Shown piece by piece: positions 37,651-49,743 of a stretch of DNA of 64,000 bases (position 1 is the stretch's first letter; the number at the start of each line of letters is the position of its first letter). The position numbers and the translations under genes were made by a program. The stretch comes from Aselliscus stoliczkanus. Its lineage: Eukaryota > Chordata > Mammalia > Chiroptera > Hipposideridae. Location: NCBI GenBank assembly GCA_033961575.1, contig CM066734.1:82916501-82980500 (forward strand), written 5' to 3'. The notes under the pieces are model-generated. The model saw only the letters and a program-made list of their open reading frames with translations. It ran no database searches and was not told the origin of the DNA.

Positions 37651-38162
37651 AGCCAGCGAGTGGCTCAGTTGGTTAACAGTTGGCTTAAGAGAGAGAGAGC
37701 TCTGAACAACAGTTCCGCCAGTTTGATTCCCACATGGGCCAGTGACGCTGTGCCTGAGCTGAGCTATCACTGAACTGCCAACAGGTGGCAGGATGGCTCA
37801 GCTGGTGTAACAAGATTGCCTGTTTGATGGTGGGCTATGCTCAGTGGGCTATGCCCAACTGCAGCTAAGTTGAACTCAGCACCTTGAGCTGAACTGCTTC
37901 CCGGATGGCTCAGTGAATAGAGTGTGCACTCTTAACAACAAGGCTGCTGGATTTGACTCCCGCATGGTATGGTGGCTACGCCCACCTGCAACTAAGCCTT
38001 GAGCTTAGAGGCCACGAGCTGCTGACAGGAAGCCAGATGGCAACTGGCGCCCTCCACAACAAAGATTGAAGAAAAACTTGGCTAGTTCCCCCCACCCCCC
38101 AATTCCCCAGTACTGTTTCCCTCCCCCAATTTCCCAATTAAAATAAAAAGAAAAAAACAAAA
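37651..38162 (+). mobile_element. Long composite tRNA-derived bat SINE (three tRNA-like units)
   Basis: A 512-base element made of three related blocks, each with 'tggctcagt' and a B-box-like 'gtttgattcc' or 'tttgactcc' word. It ends 'ccccaattccccagtact' and a mixed A-rich tail. A perfect 16-base duplication 'caaaactctagctctc' flanks it (37635-37650 and 38163-38178). No tRNA is predicted to be functional: the tRNA-like parts are diverged and embedded in the SINE. Confidence 0.9.
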
Positions 38163-38179
38163 CAAAACTCTAGCTCTCT

Positions 38180-39870
38180 TAGATTGCCTTAGGTCAATAT
38201 ATCCATATATGGGGAATGTTCAGTGTCACTAGTATTCAAGTAAATGTTAGACTATGAGCGTCACAAGGGTAAGGATATTTGCCTGCTTTGGTTAGTAATA
38301 TATCCCTAATGCCTGGAACAGTACCTGAAATAACTTAAGTTATTTCAAAAAATAACATTCAGTTTTGCAAAGCTCCCAAGAGAGCCATATTCCTATTTGA
38401 AGTAGATAGGTGATGCCACTATGGAAGTGTTTTTCTCTCAGTAGGGGAGAAAAATTCCCAGCATTGCTAGGTGAAGTATATTTTCTTGCTAAAACAATGT
38501 TATTAAAGGAGTTTCAGGTAGTTGTGAATTAAATAAAATCAATATTAACCTATGACTCTACATCAATGACTGAGAAATTACCATGTGGAATTAGACACCT
38601 TCATAATTTGTACCAGACCATAACCTTCAAACTATCACTTGGCCTTGAGAGCCAAAGTAAAATATGTGACTAAACAGTCCAGATACAATGGCTGGTCTTA
38701 GTATAATACTTTAGCAGCTTGTTTTAGCAATTTTGAAATTCTGCCATCTTTCTCTAAACAGCAGAAGCCAACTATTCTGAGAAATAAAAAACCTTAACTT
38801 ACTCTGCTCTGTACAAACTGAATAAGCATTCTAGGGTTCTGAACATCATTCCTAACTTTATAAGACATGAAATAGTTCTAAGAAAAAGACAGGAATATAA
38901 GAATAACCACAATGCTGATATTATTCCTTGTTTGTATTCTGGCAGTCTTACATTGATTCCTGTAAATACCTCAATCTCGCCAGTCCTTCACAGCTAAAGT
39001 GAAGTTATAATTAACATTTTCTTTAGAGAAATGTAAGTAAAAGAAAATATTCTTCCCTGAGTTATTTAGGTAAATTATTTGCTTAGCTGTATTTTACCAA
39101 AATACTATCTCCCATGTTGTTGGTTTTGTGATATATACACTGTAAGTCAACATGAGCTGTCCTTGAAACAGAATTACCTCCAATTCAATAATTCAATTTT
39201 GTACATCCAGAATAATTTATTTGTATTATTAAAATTTAAAAATATGAAAACAACTTTGTTTCATAAGAGGTTAGTTAATTAGTAAGTTGATTGTTTATAT
39301 ATTGAATGCTTATACCATAAGCTTACTAAAGAATACATGTTATAGCTCAAATACAAGTGGCTCCCTATTTATGTTGATTAAAGTATTTTATATCTAGATT
39401 TAGCTTGTAAGAAGTTGCACTTGTGTAAGAGATGGTCAGTTTTCTAATTTTTAAAAATCAATAGTTGTAATTCTGGAAAGAAAAAGACAAACAGCACATA
39501 ATATATGTAGGGTTGCTGGATATCCAGGCTCTTAAACTAAAAAGAAACATTTAAAATATGAAAGTCTTGTGGCTAGCTATTTTTTATTTTAACAGTAGCT
39601 TTAAGTTCAAATAGGTGGAATTAGATGATTAAGAATGTAATTAATATTTTTTAAAATTCTTCTATAGCTCTTCATAAAATATAAAAATGATTTCTAGAAA
39701 AAGTGAGAATTGTCTCTTAAACTTTATGAATGATAACTCCATTTCCCCCTCTACATTTCATTAACTAAGATTGAACCAAAGATAACCCTGCTGTTGTCAA
39801 ATCTTTCCTTTTTGTCATATTCCTATTGGGTAAAACACAAAAGGAAAATAAATCACATGACTCAAGGCAT
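38180..39870. other. CSN3 upstream region, no gene seen
   Basis: About 1.7 kb of AT-rich DNA upstream of kappa-casein. Milk-gene control elements (STAT5, C/EBP, glucocorticoid sites) would be expected here from knowledge of caseins, but I did not find a convincing run of consensus sites by eye. Confidence 0.4.
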
Positions 39871-39890
39871 TGATACCCTTAAATTAGTCT
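39820..39890 (+). promoter_or_regulatory. Possible CSN3 core promoter
   Basis: An inverted CCAAT ('attgg', within 'tcctattggg', about 39821-39830) and an AT-rich TATA-like word 'cttaaatta' (39878-39886) precede the inferred first exon by about 85 and 30 bases. The TATA match is weak, so the start point is uncertain. Confidence 0.4.
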
Positions 39891-39909
39891 TGGGTCTTTA
39901 CAGTTGAGA

Positions 39910-39957
39910 GGCCAACTCAATCTACTGGCAAGCAAGACACAACAGGCACAAGGAAAG
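39910..39957 (+). other. CSN3: CSN3 exon 1 (5' non-coding), inferred
   Basis: It ends at the donor 'aggaaag|gtaatt' (edge 39957). The roughly 2.47 kb intron to the signal-peptide exon is close to what I recall for kappa-casein intron 1 in cattle. The 5' edge is estimated. Confidence 0.55.
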
Positions 39958-41739
39958 GTAATTATGTTGGAACATCCAGAGAGAATGATTGCTTTTCACC
40001 CTAGTTAGTAATAATACCACCAAAGTTATTTTAGAAGTATATTTTCTTCCTTTTAGTCTTTATTGTTAAGCTTGAACATATCTTGGCATCGTTTTAAGAT
40101 TAGTTCCTAAACTAAACCTTAGATTTTATATGGTGTTATAATCAAATTTATTTTTAACTTAACTTTGGGTTAAACCAAGGTTTGATACTGGCTAAACTAC
40201 TGAAGACAATATAAATTATAAAGAAGAAGGTGCTCAAGACAATGATCCTATTCCTACAGACAAATAGAGACAGATAACTTCTCAGGAAGATGGGCTTGTG
40301 ATAATGTTGATGGATCCCTTAATTAACCTCAAATTTTATTTCTATCTAAATATCATAATTGTATTTGTTATAGTATAGCTATTGTTTTAAAATGTGCTTT
40401 TTATATTCTCATGATAGCTGAATGTTTCTACTGTTTCAAAAATTTACCAAGCAATGAAGGCAAATTTAAGTGCTCATTAGTTTAAAGATAACTGATAACT
40501 TAAGTATGGCCTTATCTCTCTGATTTCTGTTTATATTAAAAAAAGAAGCATTAATATCATTTTTTACAGAATGTGTGTGTTATATAATTCTGTGTGAATT
40601 GAAAAAGGAGTGTGATTCACCACATACATATTATTGTTTCATCTATAAATTTAACAATTAACTGGCGATTGTAATACAATATTGTTGTCTATATTTACAA
40701 AAGAAGGTATTCTTCCTGAGTTATCTAGGCAAGTTATTTGGTTAGCTGTATTATAATCATGAAATTTTCTAAGAGATTAGATCTTAATTACTCCAACCAC
40801 AAAAAGAGAAATGATAATTTTGTGGTGTCATAGAGGTGCCAATTACCACTATAATGTCAATCACCTAACAATATATAAAAATATCAAGTCAATATGTTGT
40901 ACACCTTAAATTTATACAATTTTATATGTCAAATATATTTCAACTGAAAAATTTAACTGGCAAATGAACAATTAATAAAGAACTCCATCCCTCTCAAGGA
41001 AATTTGAGCGTTGCTGCAGATTATTCAAATTTGATTCCACATGAATTCTTTTCCATCCAATGATATCTTATCAATGGTTCTGAAGCTAATTTAGTAGAAA
41101 GTCTTCCTAAACATTATTACCTGAGAATCAGTGGCAAATGGAGTCTGATGTGCTCCCTTTTCCCTGATCTGGGCTTTAACTCTGTGACCCTCTTTTGTAA
41201 AACTCAAGTTCGTAGAAAATAAATCTATACAATATCAATAGCTGTAAAAATTATATAGTTAGTATTTACTTCACAAATACAATATGTACTTAAATATTAA
41301 AAATTTGAAGTGTTATATGTATCTTTCTAAAAAGAAAAAATTAAAAAAGGATCAAATGAGCAGGTGTGAAATCTATACTCCTTTAGAAACCTAAGGTAAA
41401 TTTATTTCTTTAAATATTTCAATTAAAGCCACTATAAATGTCATATCTATATTTCTAATTAACACAATAAAGTTAATCATATCATTTACAATACTGGAAA
41501 AGCAGATTATGAAGAGAGCAGTTTCAGAAAACTTTCCTTCTTCCATCTTGCATTTCCCTGTTAGATTGATTATGGAATTACAAAATTTTAGAAATCACTT
41601 AGTTCCAACCTCCATTTTATAGGTGAGAAAGGTAAGGCCCATGTAAGAGAAATTATTTGGCCAAAGTTATACAGTATAGTGTCTGAGATAGGACTCAGTC
41701 CTCCAAAGGAATGTGTAGTAACGTCAGTCTCTAATTCAA

Positions 41740-42210
41740 AAACCACTCAACTGGTTTTCATTATTTAAAAAGCCACGCCTAACTCTAACTTGGCATTTAA
41801 GGCCTCTCTCTCTTTTCTGCCCTAAACTTTCATTCCAACTTTATCTTCGCCTTCTCATAAAACACTCCATTCAAAATGTCCATCCATATTCCCAAGATTT
41901 TCTCCTCTGTTGAAAAGTTTCTCTCCCTATGAATCTCTACATAGGCAAGTCCCACCTACATGCTAGCTCCTACTCAAAGAACTTGTAGATTTCTTAATTG
42001 AAACTTTTGTGTGTGTGTAGAAAACCACTTTTTTGATATTTTCTACTTTCTTTCCTCTTACAGTGAGTTGTGTATGTTACAACTCTCTTTCTGAAATTGA
42101 TGCTACTTAGTGGCAAGACCAATTCACCCTGATAACCTCAACACTTGACACAGTGACTACTTCCTCGTAGTTCTTGGTATATGGTAAAAGAATTAATGAT
42201 TAACATTGTA
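41740..42210 (-). mobile_element. L2-like LINE fragment in CSN3 intron 1
   Basis: Diverged antisense L2 wording: 'ttggcatttaaggcctctct', 'agtcccacctacatgctagc', 'gaccaattcaccctgataac'. A MIR-like piece lies just upstream (about 41590-41740, 'taggtgagaaaggtaaggcc'). Confidence 0.55.
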
Positions 42211-42438
42211 ATGACACTTTCAGTAATATAGCCAAAAATTAAATTAATAAATATTATACTGCAAGTTTTTTTTTTAAAGCTTTTGATAAAATAGATTTTC
42301 CACATTAGTTAAATCTACCCATAAAAATCTGGCTATTTTTTCTTAAAGCAAAGGAAATATTGCTCCAAATCACTCCTAAATTATTAGTAACAGATCCTTT
42401 TAATTTAATATTTTTAATTTCCAGTTTTAGGTGCAACA

Positions 42439-45400
42439 ATGAGGTTTTTCCTAGTTGTGAATATCCTGGCATTAGCTGTGCCTTTTTTGGTGAGTTAATT
42501 TCATCTAATCAATTTGTATTAATACTTTAAGAAATTTTACTTCACTTTGTATACCTGAAACTAATAAAAAATAATAAATATGTCCTGGGGGGATAAAACA
42601 ATAATGAAAATATTTTTGAATTATAAAAATTTCTAAACATAATTTATAAAGAATAATACAATGGAATATTACTTGGTCATAAGAAAAAATGAAATATTGT
42701 CCTTTGGTGATACCCATTCTAACCAGTGTGAGGTGATATCTCATTGTGGTTTTTATTTGCATTTCTCTGATGATTAGTGATGTTAAGCATATTTTCATAT
42801 GTCTATTGGCCATCTGTATGTCCTTGTTTCAGAAATGTCTATTTTCTTTCATTTATTTTTTGAAATTCCATTTTATTGTAGCCACCTGCACATTTAGAAC
42901 TTTGGTTTTCTCTTTAAGTGATAGGGGTTAAAGTTGAAATCAGATGATTCCCACTGCCTGCCATATAGCAATGTCTTCTTGAGTTACTTGAGCCTGCTGT
43001 AGCCCCCAAACATGCCTTCCCATTTTCACAAAAGCTTCAAGCCCCATGAACTTGAACAAATAATTCTGAACAAGAATGAAAACTTGTAGATTTTATCATT
43101 CAATCTTATGAGTAGTCAAAATTACACAAATGAAAATAGCAATGTGATAGCATCTTTTATGTGCTAATTTATCCCTTCTCTCAAAATAAAAACAGTTAAG
43201 ATAATATGTATTGCTAGCAATTATGAGATGAACTGCACAATATTACAAGCTATTGGTGGCATTATAAATTGGCACAATCTTTATGTACAATTTGATAATT
43301 CTTACCAAAGTATTTTTGTTCTCTCTAAAAATCTCAGCTTTGAAAATTATCTCAAGGAATCAATAAAAAGTATTAAAAAGGTCACTGGTATATAGATATT
43401 GTTTATCTATTTAAAATAAAACATTTTTTTGAAATAAGGGCCTTAATGGCTAACAACAGAGTAAAAAAAAGTTTTCAAGACATAATCATTTATTTTTTAA
43501 CTACAAATATGTAAGTATGAAAACATTGAGATAAATGGAAAAATGTTATGAGACTATGCATCTTCAAAAACAGTAGGATACAAGATACTAAAACAAACAT
43601 GTACCAGGAATACATAATATAGATTGATATTATATCAAGATGTCTAGATTATCAGAATTGTTGAGTGAAGGCAAAATATCTATAATATTCATATTACTTT
43701 TTAAACTGTAAACTAGTAATTTAATACTTTTAGAGGAAATATAATTTCTATCTCAACACATCCTGAATTTTATTATTTTTATCAAATTTCTAATTTTTTA
43801 TACCTACAATTTCCAAAAGTTTTCTAGAGTCTTTTTATATCCAAGAGATATGTGTGAAAAATCCTAAACTAGAACTATTTTAAAAATATTTAATATTATG
43901 ATGTAATCTCAAAAGTTTGTAAAACCTTTGTGAGTTTTTAAAGTTTTATATATACTTGTCTATGGAAATTATTTTCTCACTCCTGATTATCTATATACAT
44001 TGCAATCCAGATTGAGAAAAGTACTATAAAAACAAATGAAATTTGATTTTTCAAGAAATCTATTATTTATATATTGATATTATACTAGAGGCAATTTTCT
44101 TTTTTTTTTTTAGCTGAGCCATCCTGCCACCTGTGGGCAGCTCAACAGCAACTCAGCTCGGGCTGGCATTGAACCACCGTTGCTCAGAGCTCAGCTCACA
44201 CTCTTGAGTGAGCTCTTAACCAACTGAGCCACTTGGCCGGCCCTAGAGGCAATTATTTTGAATCTAAGTAAACCTCATAAAACGTCTTAGAAGGAGACAA
44301 AGAAAATATTCTCAATGTTTTTCTTATTTTTAACAATGTACATTCAATACAAACTGAATATAGGTTATTCATATTTTTCATTTAAAAAATATGTATTTGT
44401 TTGTACAAGAGTCAGATAATCATATTATTTTCAATATTTAAATTTTCTCTTGGTGGTGATTTTTAAAGACAGTTTAACCATGGAGATCATTATTACTATT
44501 TTAATTACTATACTGATGTTACTTTTGTGGGTGGTTCACAGACCTTATAGGTTAAATAACCATGGAAAATGCTTTACAATATTTTACAATATTACAATAA
44601 AAATCAACAAAACAGTTTTTGTCTTTTAATAAAAAAGTAATTTTTAAAACCACACACAAAAAAATCTAGATTCTTCCTTGCTTTTCAAAAACTTATTTCT
44701 TATTATTTCTCTGAACTTCACCAGGGTGCAGAGGTGCAAAACCAGGAACAACCAACAGTAAGTTAACTTTAATTATTTCTGGTAGAGAAGACATGAAATT
44801 CCAAGTACAGTATAATATTCTGCAAAGTTCAATGATATTAAAATGCTTTCTAATATCTAAATAAATATTTAAAGTCCATAAACAATCTAATAATCTTTGG
44901 AAAAAAATTTCACATCAACAACCAATCATGTGAATCAACAACAGTGTTCATCTGAAAATCATGGTTTCATTTTATAGCTCAAGTCATGTGTTTTGGCTTT
45001 TCCTGTATAGTTAGCAACATGGGAAAACTATCAAAATTTAACACTGAGAAAAAATGAAAACAAAAGTAAAGTTTAATATCTTCCCGGCCTATATTTTAAG
45101 ACTTTGGGAAAGATCCTGCTCTGACCCACCTTTGACTAATTATCTTATACTTGTATTTACTTCCTCCTTTTGTTTTCCAAATATGTTTAAATAAATACAT
45201 TTAAATATGTCCTCTTTCATGAGAAATGTTTGCTTACAGTATAATTTTGTTTCTATTCATATGGAAAGATCAAATGACATATTTTGATAACTATACATAA
45301 TCAGTAGAACAGAAATAAATAAAAATTGAAAATTCCTTAACTGATTTTTAATGGATAAAATTAAACTGAAAAAAACATCCAAAGGAAAGATCTAGGAATT

Positions 45401-46419
45401 CTCACATATCACATTATTTTACTATTATGTTATTATAATTAGCTTAGGAAAAAAAAGTGCCCTCAGTCTAATTTCTAGATAAATAAAATTTGTAAATAAT
45501 TACAAATGTGTGTTGATAATAACACATATAAAAACATATATATGTATATATGTAATAATATATATATATATATATATTTCTCTCTGTGTGTGGTATGTTT
45601 ATATATAGTATGTCAAAGCTCTCTTTGAGATTTTTCTAGCTGTTATACTTATTATAATGCCCAACATTTACTGAGCAGTTTCATATATGCCAAGCTCTGG
45701 GCTATGTGGTTTACATTATGGATTACCTCATCTAATTTGTTTGAAACTAATATTATTTTTAATATTTGTTGAAAATCAAGAAGTGAATGTGAAGTGTATA
45801 AATCATATCTTGTAAAATAATATGGTTGCTGTGTTCACTACTTTCAGTATTGTACTTATCCAATGTCAAATACATATTATATCAATAAATTCTGATTTAT
45901 GATGATCTCTACATTCTACCATACAATAATACCATTCTTCATAATTGATTCTCTTTGCAGTGCCGTGAGAATAATGAAAGATTGTTCAATCAAAACACAG
46001 TCAAATATATTCCAATTCAGTATCTGCTGAATAGCTATCCTCGTTTTGAACCCAATTCCTACCAATATAGACCAGCTGTACCAATTAATAACCAATATAT
46101 GCCTTATCCATATTATGCAAAGCCAGTTGCAGTTAGACAACATGTTCAAATTCCTCAGTGGCAAATCATGCCAAATATCTACCCACCCGCTGTGGTACGA
46201 CACTCATACCAGCATCCATCATTTATTGCTGTTCCGCCCAAAAAAATTCAAGATAAAACAGTCATTCCTGACATCAATACCATTGCTACTGTTAACCCTA
46301 CATATATTCCTACCACTGAATCAATGGTGAACAGTGCAGTTACTCCAGAAGCTTCCTCAGAATTCATCACAAGCATGCCTGAGACTACCACAGTCACACT
46401 TATTTCATCCACGGTCTAA
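42439..46419 (+). CDS. CSN3: Kappa-casein, three coding exons
   Basis: Kappa-casein is the milk protein that coats casein micelles and keeps calcium-bound caseins in suspension. Chymosin or pepsin cuts it to start curd formation. Coding exons: 42439-42489 (signal peptide [17 protein letters not shown]), 44725-44757 ([11 protein letters not shown]) and 45961-46419. The total is 180 aa (human 182). Mature para-kappa part: one Cys (CRENNERLF) and repeated Tyr/Pro-rich text such as NSYPRF and [10 protein letters not shown]. The cleavage segment [15 protein letters not shown] keeps the Phe-Ile bond found in human (Phe-Met in cattle). The C-terminal glycomacropeptide is rich in Thr and Ser ([20 protein letters not shown]), fitting O-glycosylation. 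The start is the only ATG in exon 2, 14 bases after the acceptor. All borders are AG/GT, phase 0, with no lesions. Confidence 0.97.
42655..42850. mobile_element. Inverted-end (twin-primed) L1 scrap in CSN3 intron 2
   Basis: Bases 42655-42700 read plus-strand L1 ('aatggaatattacttggtca'). From about 42712 the text switches to the reverse strand of L1 ORF2 ('ctaaccagtgtgaggtgata', 'catatgtctattggccatct'). This head-to-head join is typical of a 5' inversion during L1 insertion. The two open frames overlapping here are L1 shadows. Confidence 0.7.
44097..44242 (-). mobile_element. tRNA-derived SINE in CSN3 intron 2
   Basis: Minus-strand head 'gggccggccaagtggctcag', then 'gttggttaagagctcactca' and 'aggatggctcagctaaaaa'. 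It is the same type as the tandem pair at 22.2 kb but without their 3' tag. A perfect 12-base duplication 'ctagaggcaatt' flanks it (44085-44096 and 44243-44254). Confidence 0.9.
45541..45577. repeat. TA-rich microsatellite in CSN3 intron 3
   Basis: Runs of TA (45558-45577) preceded by 'tatgtatatatgtaata'. Confidence 0.9.
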
Positions 46420-46453
46420 AAATTCTATAGAAGCATCAAAGAAGACCACACAG
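46420..46453 (+). other. CSN3: CSN3 3' non-coding part of exon 4
   Basis: The stop TAA is followed by 34 bases to a donor 'cacacag|gtaaat' (edge 46453). A split 3' untranslated region is the standard kappa-casein layout. The intron to the last exon is about 1.9 kb. Confidence 0.8.
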
Positions 46454-48363
46454 GTAAATGAGCAAAAGAAAAAAAAAATGAATAAAGACAAGATTCATGG
46501 ATTTACCAATACAATCATAAAATCTAAATAATATGAATGGACAAATTAAGTCTGTTATGGGGACAGGCAAAATGCACTGATTATAATTTTCATTTGGTTG
46601 TGCCAAAGCAATGATACACTAGATTCTGTTCCAACAAGAAATGAAAAATAATCTTATTTTACAAAATGAAGGAAATTTGGGGAGTTCATCATTAAACTTT
46701 TTTTCAACAATTGGAACACTCCTAGAATCTATTAGTTTTATTTCATTCCTAATCATACACAAAGACAGTAAAGTAAAATACTATGTTAAACTCATGAATT
46801 TTCTAACCTCAAATGAATGTTCTTAGAACAATTTATACTGGGTATGAGTTTAAATACATTTTAATTGTTTAATAATGTTTTTGTGCTCTAATTTTGGTAT
46901 AAATAAAGTAAAAGGAAATGATATTTTCCATGCATTCCTTTATTTCCAACTTCATTTCTGAAAGGATCCATGAAGTTAGGCACCCAAATTTCTCCTATTT
47001 TAAAATAAACTCATGGAAGAATTCTAATTCTTAACTTGAAAAGTATATACATATTTAGAGGATACTTTCAAAACCTTAAATGTGATGCAAAATGCTTCCA
47101 TTTATTATTCAGATCAACAGATAATGGCAGAGTATAAAATAGTTTGAAACATATGGGGATAAGTTAAATAAAGAGAAAGATTAATGAAATAGGAAATTAC
47201 CAAAGAATGTGAAATAATTTGGGGAGAAAGTTACAAAATTTTGAGAGTCTTTTCAACAAATATTTTCAGTGCATCACATTGTCTACACATTTTATGATCT
47301 AAAATGGAACACAGTGATCTGTGATATAATAGTAATAGCATTAGATCAGAGGAGGCTGCTTCTTCTATTGTGTGAACTTAGGCAAGTTATTACTCTCTCT
47401 GAACTTTCTGTAAAAAAAAAATAAAAAAGAAAGGAAGAAAGGAAAGGAAGGAAGGAAGGAAGGAAGGAAAAAGGAAATTAGATAAATATGTAAAATGTAA
47501 TGCATTAGAAAACATAAAGTAAAATTAATAAATAGTAGAATTTACTTGTAGCCAACATCTCAAGTCCTTACTAAATAATATGAACTTCACATAATTTTTC
47601 TCAGTTTATGCCTATAGCAACAACATGGAATAGATTATATTACTTTCCTGAATTCAAAATAAAAAAAGAGAAAATGGGCCTATAGATGTTTTAAGTAAGT
47701 TACTACAGCTAGAAGGTTCAGAACAGAATCAAATCAAACCTGTTTGATTTCAGAAGTGAGGCTTAATTATTACTATGTCATATATTTCTATATGGGCTGT
47801 CATATTTGCAGAACAGAAAACACACTATGATTTCCTTAGATCAGTACATATATAAATTATATTATTTAATTGTTATTTAATAGACAGTTCATAGGAGAAA
47901 GAAAATAAGCTGGGGAAATTTTTGACTTATTAAAATTTAGAAAGCAAAATAAGAAAACAAATGCAGAGAACATGAAAGCAAGTAATTGAGTATGTAGTTG
48001 TGTATTGATCCAAAATCATATAAATTATGTGATTATGTTTTCAATAGAATAATCATTATTTCAATCATTATATTTACTAAAAACTCGAAAATCTAAATTT
48101 CTAAGCTAAAGCCATTATATATCACTTATAAAGAAGTATGCAAAGGACAGAATCTGTCAATATTAGGTGAAGTTAATGATTTCCAATTCACTATATGCCA
48201 AGTTTAAATAATTAAATTTAAATATTTAATTTAATGAACTCCCTGTATATTAACTTCTTGGATACAAAGAGATAAATTATGGAAGCTAAATAAAATCTAC
48301 ATATCATGATTACTATTAACACATTATGAACTAAATTCCTAAAATGTCATCATTTTTTTATAG
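46454..48363. other. CSN3: CSN3 intron 4, with a purine microsatellite
   Basis: It holds an imperfect GGAA/GAAA tract at 47428-47473 and a possible MIR-like piece near 47580-47770. No other exon is seen. Small open frames at 46334 and 46641 are not supported. Confidence 0.6.
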
Positions 48364-48540
48364 GTCTTGCTGAAACCAAATGACTACTTCAAACTCTTCT
48401 CTGTCCACTTGTCTGCCTTCAGTGAAGAGAGAATGTAATTTTCACAAAATCAGCTCCTTTCTCTTTTCCCCTTACATTTTACTTTTTCATGTCACACTTA
48501 ATTTTTTGGGTATTGTACAATAAAGTCAATTGAATGCAAC
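48364..48540 (+). other. CSN3: CSN3 terminal non-coding exon
   Basis: An acceptor 'catttttttatag' ends at 48363. The exon is Thr/Ser-codon-free C/T-rich sequence and carries AATAAA at 48519-48524 ('gtacaataaagtc'). The cleavage site is estimated about 16 bases further on. Confidence 0.8.
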
Positions 48541-48544
48541 TGGA

Positions 48545-49045
48545 TCTCTTAACTTGAGAGGAGTCTGTGGATAAGCCTCAGAGGTCTTTCAAATCTTGAA
48601 ACTCCAAGGCAAATTTAGTGTGAGTTTGAGTACACAAGTTTAATTGGGGACAAAGTTCATGATTTTTTTCTGACTCTCAAAGTGGTATGTGGTCTAACAC
48701 TAATGAAGAATGTCTTCTCCAGGATGACTCTGAAACATCTAATAAATTTATGGCCTAGTCACTGGGACTAGAGAAGAACTAAGCCAATGTATTCCAATCC
48801 AGAGGACCCCAAAGTGACTCTTATGAGCCATGGGAGCAATAGGGTTAGCATTAAATGTTAAGTGCCCAAATGTATTGCTAATTTTAGTCTAGATCATTCC
48901 CAAGAGAAAATCCTGAGTACAGTCAGGCTACAGATGACCACAGCTATAAACACAGATGCATGGCAATATTAACAGGAGTTGACTGAGGCTTTTGACCTGC
49001 AAGACCAGTTTTCTCCAGACTGGAAGATACCATTTCACAGTTGTC
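48545..49045. other. Short intergenic DNA downstream of CSN3
   Basis: Nothing coding was recognised. A signal-peptide exon for the Thr-rich relic that follows was looked for here and not found. Confidence 0.4.

Positions 49046-49048
<3 letters not shown>

Positions 49049-49095
<47 letters not shown>
49049..49095. repeat. (CA)n microsatellite
   Basis: About 23 AC units at the upstream edge of an L1 remnant. The minus-strand frame rich in Val-Cys is simply this repeat translated. Confidence 0.98.
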
Positions 49096-49096
<1 letters not shown>

Positions 49097-49109
49097 CCAG
49101 GAAGCTTCT

Positions 49110-49670
49110 GTGGTGAGTGAATAAATAAACTGGGGTATACTCATATAATGGGATATTATGCAGTGCTAAAAAATTGACCTATTAAGCCATGAAAAGACAT
49201 GAAGGAAAGTTAAATGCATATTACTAAGTAAAAGACGCCAGTCTAAAAAGGCTACATACTGTATGATTCTAATATATAACACTCTGGAAAAAAACAAAAC
49301 ATATGGAGACAGTAAAAAGATCAGTGGTTACCAGGGACTGGGGGATGAACAGGCAGAACAAAAAGGGTTTTTAGGGCAGTCAAATCATTCTAGAAGATAC
49401 TATCATTATGGATACATATTATTATACAAATGTCACAACCACAATGTACAACACCAAGAGTAAACTCTAATGTAAATTATGGGCTTGGAGTAACAATGCT
49501 GTGTCAGTGTAGGTTCACTGATTGTAACAAATGTACCTCTTTTCTGTGGGATGTCGATAGTTGGGGAGGCTCTGTGTATGTGGAGGCAATATATGGGAGC
49601 TCTCTGTACCTTCCATTCACTTAATGCTGTGAACCTAAAACTGCCCACAAAAGAAAAACTTTAAGTTATT
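49110..49670 (+). mobile_element. Older L1 3' end
   Basis: Landmarks: 'aatgggatattatgcagtgc', 'acatactgtatgattctaat', 'gatcagtggttaccagggac', 'cttggagtaacaatgctgtg'. It ends in an A-rich region near 49670. Three open frames on both strands here belong to the repeat. Confidence 0.75.
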
Positions 49671-49743
49671 TAAAAATATTTACTGGTGAATATTGTGACT
49701 TGATGCCATACATGTTTGATTCTTTTCTTATTTTTATTTGCAG

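Noticed and set aside
45916..46330. Minus-strand and second-frame ORFs over CSN3 exon 4
   Set aside because: They are shadows of the kappa-casein coding frame.
48944..49144. Minus-strand frame with a long Val-Cys repeat
   Set aside because: It is the (CA)n microsatellite read in frame. There is no gene context.
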